From Pseudoxanthomonas sp. JBR18 (GTDB taxonomy: Bacteria; Pseudomonadota; Gammaproteobacteria; Xanthomonadales; Xanthomonadaceae): 64,000 nucleotides of DNA. The notes under the pieces are model-generated. The model searched no databases and had not been told where the DNA came from. It saw only the letters and a list, made by a program, of their open reading frames with translations. The position numbers and the translations under genes were made by a program. Of the stretch, positions 1-7,451 are shown piece after piece (the stretch's first letter is position 1; each line of letters starts with the position of its first letter). The stretch spans positions 3,355,001-3,419,000 of the forward strand of contig NZ_CP116339.1 of the NCBI RefSeq assembly GCF_028198165.1, read 5' to 3'.

Positions 1-1476
1 ATCGGCGTCGCCTCGGCGCTGCTGGCCGCCTGCACGGTGGGACCGGACTATGTCCGTCCCGATGCGCCGCACGCCGCGGCCTTCGTACAGGCACCGATCG
101 ACGCCGCCAGCGCTGGGCCGGTGAACACCACGGCCGACGCCGAGTTCTGGCGTAGCTTCAACGATCCGCAGCTCTCGGCCCTGGTCGAGCGCGCGCTGCT
201 GGAAAACCACGACGTGCGCATCGCGCTGTCGCGCTATGACGCGGCCAACGCGCTCCTGCGTGATGCGCAGTACGCGCGGCTTCCGACCTTCACCGCCACG
301 GCCGATGCACAGCATGTCCGCAGCAGTGCCGACCAACTGCCGGGCTACAGCCGCGATGAACGCGACAACCACGGCTATGACGGCAGCCTGGGCGCGGTGT
401 GGGAGCTGGATTTCTTTGGCCGCCTGCGTCGCGCCAGCGAGGCAGGGCACGCCGATGCACAGGCCGCCGCCGCGGATCTGGCGGCGATGCAGGTGGCGAT
501 CGCCTCCAGCGTGGCGCAGGGCTGGTTCCAGTTGCGCGGCATCCAGTCGCAGCTGGAGATCGCGCGAGAGAACGCCAGCACCCAGCAGCGCACGCTCAAG
601 CTGCTGGAGGCGCGCACCCAGATCGGCGTTGGCGATGCCTTCGACGTGGATCGTGGGCGCACCCAGCTGGAAACCACGCTGGCACGCATCCCGTCGCTGG
701 AAGCGGCGGAGGCTGTGGCGGCCAACCGCATCGCGGTCCTGGTCGGTGCCACGCCGGAGTCGATGTCGGCCGATCTGATGGTCGCCGGGCCGATGCCCGC
801 GCTGCCACCGGCGCCGGCGCCGGGCACGCCCTCGGACCTGCTGCGTCGGCGTCCGGATGTGGCCGCCGCCGAGCGGCGTGTGGCCGGTGCCACCGCACGG
901 GTCGGCGTGGCCACGGCTGATCTGTTCCCGCGCTTTACCCTCGGGGCGCTGTTCGGGACCCAGGCCATGGCCAGCAGTGCGCTGTTCGCGCGTGACAGCG
1001 AGACCCGCGTGCTGTCGTTGGGCATGGACGGCTCGTTCCTCAACGTAGGCCGGGTACGGGCAAGGATCGCCGCCGCCAACGCACAGACCGCCGAGGATCT
1101 TGCCAGCTACCAGCAGACCGTGCTGCGTGCGCTGGAGGACACCGAGAACGCCCTGGTCCGCGTGGATCGCAGCCGCAAGGAGGCCGCACACCTGGACCAG
1201 GCCGCGCAGGCGGGCGCGCGGGCGGCCGATCTCGCCCGCCTGCGCCTGGACAACGGCGCCATCGACACGCTGGACATGCTCGACGCTGAGCGTAGCCGTC
1301 TGGATGCCGAGGATGCGGCCGTGCAGGCCAAGGTGCGCAGCGGCCAGGCCATGGTGCAGCTGTATGCGGCGCTGGCCGGTGGCTGGCCCAACTACATCGC
1401 TGCCGAAAGCCTGCCGCCCGCGCCTGTGACCCAGGCGGGTCAGCGGCGCGAAGTGGCCATGGAAATGCCGCGCTGA
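1..1476 (+). CDS. RND efflux outer membrane factor lipoprotein, NodT/OprM family (5' truncated by window)
   Basis: This is the outer-membrane channel of a tripartite RND drug or metal efflux pump. The frame is open from base 1 and 491 residues are visible. The lipobox LLAAC lies at visible codons 7-11, so only the first part of the signal peptide is missing. After the Cys comes the typical VGPDYVRPD opening of NodT-family proteins, then FWRSFNDPQLSALVERAL and two outer-membrane-efflux repeats with long helical stretches, including a Gly-Val-Gly turn near GVGDAFDVDRGR. The C-terminal part (LRLDNGAIDTLDMLDAERS) is also characteristic. The membrane fusion protein and inner-membrane pump genes would be expected just upstream, outside the window. 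The family is clear; the substrate is unknown. Confidence 0.93.
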   Translation: MGVASALLAACTVGPDYVRPDAPHAAAFVQAPIDAASAGPVNTTADAEFWRSFNDPQLSALVERALLENHDVRIALSRYDAANALLRDAQYARLPTFTATADAQHVRSSADQLPGYSRDERDNHGYDGSLGAVWELDFFGRLRRASEAGHADAQAAAADLAAMQVAIASSVAQGWFQLRGIQSQLEIARENASTQQRTLKLLEARTQIGVGDAFDVDRGRTQLETTLARIPSLEAAEAVAANRIAVLVGATPESMSADLMVAGPMPALPPAPAPGTPSDLLRRRPDVAAAERRVAGATARVGVATADLFPRFTLGALFGTQAMASSALFARDSETRVLSLGMDGSFLNVGRVRARIAAANAQTAEDLASYQQTVLRALEDTENALVRVDRSRKEAAHLDQAAQAGARAADLARLRLDNGAIDTLDMLDAERSRLDAEDAAVQAKVRSGQAMVQLYAALAGGWPNYIAAESLPPAPVTQAGQRREVAMEMPR

Positions 1477-1678
1477 AGTCGGTGGTACACGGGTGCCGTG
1501 CAGGGAAGCGCGGCATCGTGTCTCGGTCTGGCCTGGAGACACGTCCGATCCGGTGCTGTTGCACCGACGCTTCGCGCGCCGGGCATCAACGCATCATCCT
1601 GGCGTCAACGCCGACGCAGTTCGGTGGATGACCCGATGCGCTCGGCGGGATGACAGCGACCGCCGCCCCGTTAGTGGC

Positions 1679-1936
1679 TCAGTGCAGCAGTTGCTCGACC
1701 AGGTCCACGTAGCGCTTCTGAGCGGTGGTCGAGGGCATGCCGCGCAGGCGTTCCCACGCCTCGTACTTGGCCGTGCCGACGAAATCGAAGAAGCCGGGCT
1801 TATTGCCATGCACGTCGCCTTCGAGACCCTGCTTATACAGCGCGTAGAGCCGGAGCAGGGTGTCGTTGTCCGGACGCTCGGACAGGGTCTGGATGTCCTG
1901 TGTCGCCTGTTCGAAAGCCGTGCTGACCTGGGCCAT
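1679..1936 (-). CDS. Acyl-CoA-binding protein (ACBP)
   Basis: A small 85-residue cytosolic protein matching the acyl-CoA-binding family, which holds long-chain acyl-CoA esters. The family signature is visible: LLRLYALYKQGLEGDV, then KPGFFDFVGTAKYEAWERL, with the conserved Tyr and Lys residues that contact CoA. An in-frame start exists 13 codons upstream, but the ATG giving MAQVSTAF has a good AGGAGAG site just before it and matches the usual family length of about 85-90, so it is preferred. It is followed by a separately transcribed acyltransferase gene on the same strand. Bacterial ACBPs are scattered and their exact role is not established. Confidence 0.9.
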   Translation of the reverse strand: MAQVSTAFEQATQDIQTLSERPDNDTLLRLYALYKQGLEGDVHGNKPGFFDFVGTAKYEAWERLRGMPSTTAQKRYVDLVEQLLH

Positions 1937-2077
1937 GGTGGCCTCTCCTGGTGCGGGGTGCGCGAATATCAGCACGCCCGCCTCACTCGGTCACGTTGCG
2001 GTGCAGCCAACGCGCGGGCAGGGCGCCCTTGGTGCCCTGCGTGTCGATGGCGATGGTCGCGCGGTGCTTTGCCGACG

Positions 2078-3205
2078 TCAGCTGGCCGCGCTTTTGTGCT
2101 CATCGGGATGGCCGAGATCGAAGGCCGATGGCACGGTCGCCTGGGAAATGTCGGCCGGCCCGGTGCCCTGCTGGCGGGCCCGGTTCGGAAGCAGGATCCG
2201 CTGCCCGATCCGACGCAGCAGCTTGCTGCCCGGCATCTCGATGGTCCGATACATCGCCCAGGCCAGCAGCAGGATGATGGCCGTCACGCCAACCGCCATG
2301 GCGGGCGTCGCGGCACGACCATGGGCCCACTTCACTGCGAAATAGATCACCGGGATGTTGATCAGGTACATCGAAAAGCTGCAGTCCCCGCACAGCTTGA
2401 TCGCGCGGTTGCCGAGCAGCGCCTTGGCCAGACGAGTATCGAAGGAAAAGACGAACACCGCGATGCCGGCAAACAGCGCTGTCTCCAGGCTTTCGTAGAA
2501 CGCCCGCTTGGAGCCGAAGTGCGGGTCCGCCACGCCCAGGCCTACCAGCGCGAGCAAGATCAGCAGGACGACCTGCATCGTCCCGATCATCGCCACACCG
2601 CTGCTATCCCGGGTGCGCGCGCGAACCAGGCCGAACACGGTGCCGGTAAAGAAGTAGTGCAGCTTGGAACCGACGAAGGTGCCCGGCAGCGAACCGCGAT
2701 AGCTCATCATCAGGAAGACCAAAGTCAGCATGGCGACCAGGAACGCCGCGTTGCCCTGACGACGAAACGCCCACAGCGAGAACCACAGGGCGACGAAGAC
2801 CACGTAGAACTGCACTTCCGGTGGAATGCTCCACAGCGCCGAGACGTTGCCCGAGAACGCGAGGTGGCGCAGGAGGTTCTGGTGGGTAATGGCGTAGACG
2901 AAGTGCCCGTCCACAAGGTTGTAGATCAGGTACGCGGCCACGACCACGAACAGGTAGGCCGGGGCGATGCGCGCGAACCGGGCGATGGCGTAGCGGGCGA
3001 CGGCCGGGTAGTTGAAGTCCTTCTCGCCATAGAGGAAGGCCATCAAAAACCCGCTCAGGGTAAAGAACACCATGACGCCGACTTCGCCCGGTAAAAGCGG
3101 GCTGACGCTGAAGAAGTATTTCTCCACCAGGTGCGAGTACACCACCAGCAGCGCGGCGACGCCGCGAATGCCGGTCAGTGCGTCGATGCGACGTTCTTGG
3201 CTCAT
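2078..3205 (-). CDS. Acyltransferase 3 family membrane protein
   Basis: A 375-residue integral membrane protein of the acyltransferase-3 (OafA/NodX-like) family, which transfers acyl groups, often acetyl, to surface sugars. The N-terminal family motif RIDALTGIRGVAALLVVYSH with its conserved His is present, followed by about ten hydrophobic segments. The start MSQERRIDAL was chosen because AAGGAG lies nine bases upstream; an upstream in-frame start would add 23 unconvincing residues. No polysaccharide genes adjoin it, so the acceptor cannot be deduced. The C-terminus after the last membrane segment is short and basic. Confidence 0.9.
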   Translation of the reverse strand: MSQERRIDALTGIRGVAALLVVYSHLVEKYFFSVSPLLPGEVGVMVFFTLSGFLMAFLYGEKDFNYPAVARYAIARFARIAPAYLFVVVAAYLIYNLVDGHFVYAITHQNLLRHLAFSGNVSALWSIPPEVQFYVVFVALWFSLWAFRRQGNAAFLVAMLTLVFLMMSYRGSLPGTFVGSKLHYFFTGTVFGLVRARTRDSSGVAMIGTMQVVLLILLALVGLGVADPHFGSKRAFYESLETALFAGIAVFVFSFDTRLAKALLGNRAIKLCGDCSFSMYLINIPVIYFAVKWAHGRAATPAMAVGVTAIILLLAWAMYRTIEMPGSKLLRRIGQRILLPNRARQQGTGPADISQATVPSAFDLGHPDEHKSAAS

Positions 3206-3470
3206 GGCCAGGCTCCTTGCGTATTGTGCGGTTACGGGGGCAACTGCAAAAAACGTCAGGGACCTGCCTGTCACGGCGGAGAGGCATCCGCGCTCATCGG
3301 CGGCCGGTCGGGGGTCCCGGTCTACTCAAGCGTGCTGGAGCAAGTAAGCGCGACCAGTGCACTTGGCTGCGCTGGTCTGGAGCCGAGCCTAGCAGGCGGA
3401 CGGGCGCCGCGCACCTGGCATGGATCATCGCCGCGGTCCGATTCCGCGCCGCTTGTCGGCTCAGCAGCGA

Positions 3471-3479
3471 TGCTAGATT
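3471..3479 (+). promoter_or_regulatory. Possible extended -10 element for the S9 peptidase
   Basis: TGCTAGATT fits an extended -10 (TGn-TAnnnT). A possible TTGTCG at 3453-3458 lies 15 bases upstream, which is short for a -35 spacer. Transcription from here would start close to the hairpin at 3488. Confidence 0.35.
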
Positions 3480-3487
3480 TGAACACG

Positions 3488-3514
3488 GCATGCGAAGCGC
3501 ACCGCTTCGCATGC
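3488..3514 (+). promoter_or_regulatory. Perfect 12-bp hairpin in the 5' leader of the S9 peptidase
   Basis: GCATGCGAAGCG, a three-base CAC loop, then the exact complement. It sits 35 bases before the start codon and is not followed by a T-run, so it is not a standard terminator. It could stabilise the mRNA 5' end or be a protein-binding palindrome. Confidence 0.5.
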
Positions 3515-3549
3515 GCGATGTGAACCATGCCACTTTTCTAGGGATGCTC

Positions 3550-6036
3550 ATGCTGCTTCGCCGCAACCTCCACGTCACGGCGGCTGCCGTGACCACCCTG
3601 TCGCTGCTGGTATGCGCGCCGGCCTGGGCCGGCTACGACGTTCCGCCCGAGCCGCTGCTCAAGGTGCTCAAGGCGCCGCCGCCGCCCAGGCCCAGTGTCG
3701 ATCCCACCGGTCGGACCCTGATGCTCACCACGGCGCAGACCTATCCTTCGATCGAGCGGGTGGCGCGCCCGTTCTACAAGCTGGCCGGCGTGCGCCTGGA
3801 GCCTGCCAACCGGAGTCGGCATGACACGCCCGCCGGCTACGGCATCCCCGCCTGCGTGGCCGATTTCACCCTGGTGGACATCGCCAGCGGCAAGCAGACC
3901 AAGGTGCCATTGCCGAACGGCGCCTGCCCGGGCAGTGCCTCGTGGTCGCCCGATGGGCGTCGCTTCGCCTTCCAGAACGTGACCCCGACCTCGGTGGAGC
4001 TGTGGCTGGGCGAGACGGCGACCGGCCAGGTACACCCGGTGCCTGGCGTGGCCCTCAACCCGATCTTCGACGATGCGGTGCAGTGGCTCGACGGCAGCCG
4101 CAGCCTGCTGGTCAAGCGCGTGCCCGCCGGGCAGGGCGCGCCGCCGGCCGAGACGCCCGAACAGATCGGGCCGGACATCCAGCAGTCGTTGGGCGGGCAG
4201 GGCGAAAGCAGCACCTACGAGGCGCGCGACACGCTCAAGAGCCCGCTGGACGAGGCCCGCTTCGTCTACTACGGCACCTCGCAGCTGGCCGTGGTCGATA
4301 CCGGCGATGGCCGCATGCGCGACGTCGGCCAGCCGGCGATCTACAACGACGTCGTCGCCGCGCCTGATGGCGTGCACGTGCTGACCGAGGCGATCAAGCC
4401 GCCGTATTCGCACGCGGTGACCTACCAGCGTTTCGCCCACGACGTGGCGGTGCTGGACGTGGGCAGCGGCACCTCGGTGACCGTGGCCCGCCTGCCGTTG
4501 GCCGATCGCGTGCCGGTGCACGGCGTGCCCGAAGGTCCGATCAACTTCGACTGGCGCGCGACCGAGCCGGCCACCCTGGTGTGGTCCGAGGCGCTGGACA
4601 AGGGCGACTGGAAGGTCAAGGTGCCGGCACGCGACAAGGTGATGACGCTCGCCGCGCCCTTCACAGGCACCCCGAAGGAGATCACCCGCACCGAGCAGCG
4701 CTTCGAAGGCTTTGCCTGGACGCCGCGCCGCGAGACCGCCTTCCTGCTGGAGGTCGACGAAAACCGTCACTGGCAGACCACCCGCATCGTCGATGTGGAC
4801 CAGCCCGGCGCGCCGGGGCGCGTGCTGTGGGACATGTCCTACGACGAGCTGTACAAGAACCCGGGCAATTTTGTTTACCAGGTGCTGCCTAACGGTGCCT
4901 GGGCGGTGCGCCTGGAAGGCGACACGGTCTTCCTGCGCGGGCAAGGGGCTTCGCCCAAGGGCGATCGGCCGTTCCTGGACCGGCTGGATCTGGGCACGCT
5001 GAAGACCGAGCGCCTGTTCCGCAGTGGCGTGGACGAATACGATCAGTTCCTGGCCTTCGCCGCGACGCCGGATCGCTTCCTGACCTGGCACCAGTCGGTG
5101 ATGGATCCGCCCAATGCCTTCGTCCACACCCTGGGAACGCCGGTGGCCGATGCGGCCGAAGGCGAGGCGGCCTATGCCACGCCGGGCACCGCGTTGACCC
5201 GCCTTGAGGATCCGACGCCGGAGGTGCGGCAGATCAAGAAGCGCCTGGTGACCTACAAGCGCGCCGACGGGTTGGACCTGTCGTTCACCCTCTACACCCC
5301 GCCGGGCTACAAGGAAGGCCAGCGCGTGCCGGCAATTCTGTACGCCTATCCGGAGGACTTCGCCAGCAGCGAGCAGGCCGGCCAGGTGTCCGGCTCGCAG
5401 CAGACCTTCACTCGGTTGAGCAACTATCGGTTGCTGCTGCTGGCCGGCTACGCGCTGATCGACAACGCCTCCTTCCCGATCGTCGGCGACCCGCGCAGCG
5501 CCTACGACACCTACATCCAGCAGCTGACCGCCGATGCGCAAGCGGCCGTGGACAAGGCGGTCGCGCTGGGTGTGGTGGACCGTGACCGGATCGGCGTCAC
5601 CGGGCATAGTCATGGCGCGCTGATGACCGCCAACCTGGTCGCGCACACCGACCTGTTCAAGGCCGGCGTGGCCACCAGCGGCTCATACAACAAGACCTTC
5701 ACTCCCTTCGGCTTCCAGAACGAGCGGCGTTCGGTGTGGGAGGCACAGGACGTCTATCTCAAGGCCTCGCCGTTCTTCTACGCCGACAAGATGCAGGCGC
5801 CGCTGCTGCTGGTGCACGGCGAGGACGACGCCAACCCGGGAACCGAACCGATCCAGTCGGTCAAGCTCTACCAGGCGATCCGCGGCAATGGGGGCGTCAC
5901 CCGGCTAGTGATGCTGCCGCACGAACCGCACTGGTACACCGCGCTGGAGTCCAACGAGCAGCTCGTCTACGAGATGCTGCACTGGTTCGACACCTACGTG
6001 AAGGAGGCCGGGGCCAAGCAGGGCGGCGCGCGATAA
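3550..6036 (+). CDS. Secreted S9-family serine peptidase (prolyl oligopeptidase / glutamyl endopeptidase-like)
   Basis: An exported serine peptidase of the prolyl-oligopeptidase clan, 828 residues. The N-terminus is a classical signal peptide ending APAWA. The first two thirds lack obvious motifs other than beta-propeller-like WSPDG and LAFxxT blades, as expected for S9 enzymes. The C-terminal alpha/beta-hydrolase domain shows the nucleophile motif GHSHGA (Ser about 687), the acid in HGEDDANPG and the His in LPHEPHWY. The sequence around the nucleophile (TSGSYNKTFTPFGFQ) resembles the bacterial relatives of chloroplast glutamyl endopeptidase. ATG 3550 is preferred over ATG 3544 because an AGGG lies six bases before it. 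A strong terminator follows. Confidence 0.9.
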   Translation: MLLRRNLHVTAAAVTTLSLLVCAPAWAGYDVPPEPLLKVLKAPPPPRPSVDPTGRTLMLTTAQTYPSIERVARPFYKLAGVRLEPANRSRHDTPAGYGIPACVADFTLVDIASGKQTKVPLPNGACPGSASWSPDGRRFAFQNVTPTSVELWLGETATGQVHPVPGVALNPIFDDAVQWLDGSRSLLVKRVPAGQGAPPAETPEQIGPDIQQSLGGQGESSTYEARDTLKSPLDEARFVYYGTSQLAVVDTGDGRMRDVGQPAIYNDVVAAPDGVHVLTEAIKPPYSHAVTYQRFAHDVAVLDVGSGTSVTVARLPLADRVPVHGVPEGPINFDWRATEPATLVWSEALDKGDWKVKVPARDKVMTLAAPFTGTPKEITRTEQRFEGFAWTPRRETAFLLEVDENRHWQTTRIVDVDQPGAPGRVLWDMSYDELYKNPGNFVYQVLPNGAWAVRLEGDTVFLRGQGASPKGDRPFLDRLDLGTLKTERLFRSGVDEYDQFLAFAATPDRFLTWHQSVMDPPNAFVHTLGTPVADAAEGEAAYATPGTALTRLEDPTPEVRQIKKRLVTYKRADGLDLSFTLYTPPGYKEGQRVPAILYAYPEDFASSEQAGQVSGSQQTFTRLSNYRLLLLAGYALIDNASFPIVGDPRSAYDTYIQQLTADAQAAVDKAVALGVVDRDRIGVTGHSHGALMTANLVAHTDLFKAGVATSGSYNKTFTPFGFQNERRSVWEAQDVYLKASPFFYADKMQAPLLLVHGEDDANPGTEPIQSVKLYQAIRGNGGVTRLVMLPHEPHWYTALESNEQLVYEMLHWFDTYVKEAGAKQGGAR

Positions 6037-6062
6037 GGCGACGCTGTCTGGCCCCTTGGCAA

Positions 6063-6090
6063 GGCGGCGCCGCGAGGCGCCGCCTTTTTC
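6063..6090 (+). terminator. Rho-independent terminator after the S9 peptidase
   Basis: Perfect 9-bp GC stem (GGCGGCGCC / GGCGCCGCC) with a GCGA loop, directly followed by TTTTTC. Confidence 0.9.
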
Positions 6091-6228
6091 ATTGAGGTGC
6101 AATGCGTCTGGCAGGTCTGGCACACGACCATGTTGCGGTGCGCCTTCTTAATTGTCTGATTATATGGTTTAGTCGGCGCTGTCACGGTGGCCGCATCGCT
6201 TGCGGCCTCGCCCCAGCCAGGAGTCCAC

Positions 6229-7236
6229 ATGCCGCGTCCTGCTTCGATCGCCCTGCTACTTGGCTTGTTGTTGACCGTGCCCACCGGCATGGCCAGGACG
6301 CCGACCTATACCAATCCGCTGCTGCCGTCCGGGCCCGATCCGTGGATCGCGCGCGAGGGCGGGATGTACTACTTCATGAGCACGCGCGGCGACCACCTGG
6401 CCATCCGCAAGGCCGCCGACCTGTCGCAGTTGGCCAAGGCAGCCCCGGTCACCGTCTGGACCCCGCCCAAGCAGGGGCCGAACGGCCAGTCGATCTGGGC
6501 GCCGGAACTGCACCGTATCGACGGACGCTGGTTCATCTACTACACGGCGGCCGACAGCGCCCACGACGATGATGCGCATCGGGGCATCTTCGTGCTGGAA
6601 AACACCAGCGCAGATCCCACCCAGGGAACCTGGATCGATCGCGGCCAGCTCAAGACCGCGCACACTGGCATCGATGGCACGACCTTCGCGGTGGATGGCA
6701 AGCGCTACTTCGTGTACTCGCCCTACGTCGGGCCGGACAGCGTGCTGGCCATCGTGCGCATGTCCAATCCGTGGACGCTGACCGGGCCGGAGACCGTCAT
6801 CGCGCGCCCGGATCAGGCCTGGGAGCGACAGGGCGGGCGCCAGATCCTGGAAGGACCGGAGTTCGTGCTGGGGCCGAAGGGGGATCTTTTCCTGACCTAT
6901 TCCGGCAGTGCCTGCTGGTCCGACGGCTATGCGCTGGGATTGCTGAAGGCCGCGGCCGGAAGCGATCCGCTCGATGCCGCAAGCTGGATCAAGCAGCCTG
7001 GGCCGGTGCTGGCCACCGACCCGGCGCGCGGCGTGTTCGCGCCCGGGCACAACGGCTTCTTCCGCAGCGCGGAGGGTCAGACTTGGATCGTCTACCACGC
7101 CAATCCCGCCGCGGACATGCGCTGTACCAAGGCGCGTGCCCCGCACCTGCAGCCGGTGTCCTGGTCGGCTTCGGGCGATCCGGTATTCGACCGGCCTGCG
7201 CCCGTCGGCATCCCGCTGACTGCACCGGGTGGTTGA
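6229..7236 (+). CDS. Secreted glycoside hydrolase family 43 protein
   Basis: A 335-residue exported five-bladed-propeller glycosidase of family GH43, whose members act on arabinans, xylans or related plant polymers. A signal peptide (MPRPASIALLLGLLLTVPTG) precedes TYTNPLLPSGPDPWI, where the Asp is the family's catalytic base. Other GH43 landmarks are QSIWAPELHRIDGRWFIYYT and the LEGPEFV block carrying the likely acid Glu. The start has CAGGAG just upstream. Together with the downstream GH92 gene it suggests a small carbohydrate-degradation locus. The precise substrate (arabinose, xylose or galactose linkages) cannot be read from the sequence. Confidence 0.88.
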   Translation: MPRPASIALLLGLLLTVPTGMARTPTYTNPLLPSGPDPWIAREGGMYYFMSTRGDHLAIRKAADLSQLAKAAPVTVWTPPKQGPNGQSIWAPELHRIDGRWFIYYTAADSAHDDDAHRGIFVLENTSADPTQGTWIDRGQLKTAHTGIDGTTFAVDGKRYFVYSPYVGPDSVLAIVRMSNPWTLTGPETVIARPDQAWERQGGRQILEGPEFVLGPKGDLFLTYSGSACWSDGYALGLLKAAAGSDPLDAASWIKQPGPVLATDPARGVFAPGHNGFFRSAEGQTWIVYHANPAADMRCTKARAPHLQPVSWSASGDPVFDRPAPVGIPLTAPGG

Positions 7237-7375
7237 AGGCGTCGCGCAGGCTTTGCGCGTTCGACGACCCGTTCATACCAGGCCAGACCCATCGCGCATC
7301 GGCGTGCGGGGAGGCAGGTTGGGATCAATGCGGATTCCCCTGGCCGGCAGATGTCGCAACCACGGGGCGGTCTTC

Positions 7376-7392
7376 ATTTAAACGATTTAAAT
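7376..7392. promoter_or_regulatory. AT-rich 17-bp palindrome upstream of the GH92 gene (candidate operator)
   Basis: ATTTAAA-CGA-TTTAAAT, perfect 7-bp arms in a very GC-rich surrounding, about 60 bases before the GH92 start. It could be bound by a LacI-type or other dimeric regulator; no regulator gene is adjacent. Confidence 0.5.
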
Positions 7393-7451
7393 CAGCATAC
7401 TCACGACGAACCGCGCCACGCACTGGCGCGCGCAGAACCGGGAGAATGCGC

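Larger units (their letters stand above)
3206..3549. other. Intergenic region between divergent acyltransferase and S9 peptidase genes
   Basis: About 340 bases with no convincing gene. It must contain both divergent promoters. The peptidase side shows a possible extended -10 element and a strong hairpin, listed separately. The reading frames that cross this stretch have no homology-like pattern and are judged chance. Confidence 0.6.

Noticed and set aside
1493..3094. Plus-strand frame of 533 codons over ACBP and acyltransferase
   Set aside because: Antisense to two recognised genes, with no family resemblance.
3538..5646. Long minus-strand frame (702 codons) opposite the S9 peptidase
   Set aside because: Rich in Arg, His, Gly and Gln with no domain pattern; the plus-strand protein has clear catalytic motifs. 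It is a codon-bias shadow of GC-rich DNA.
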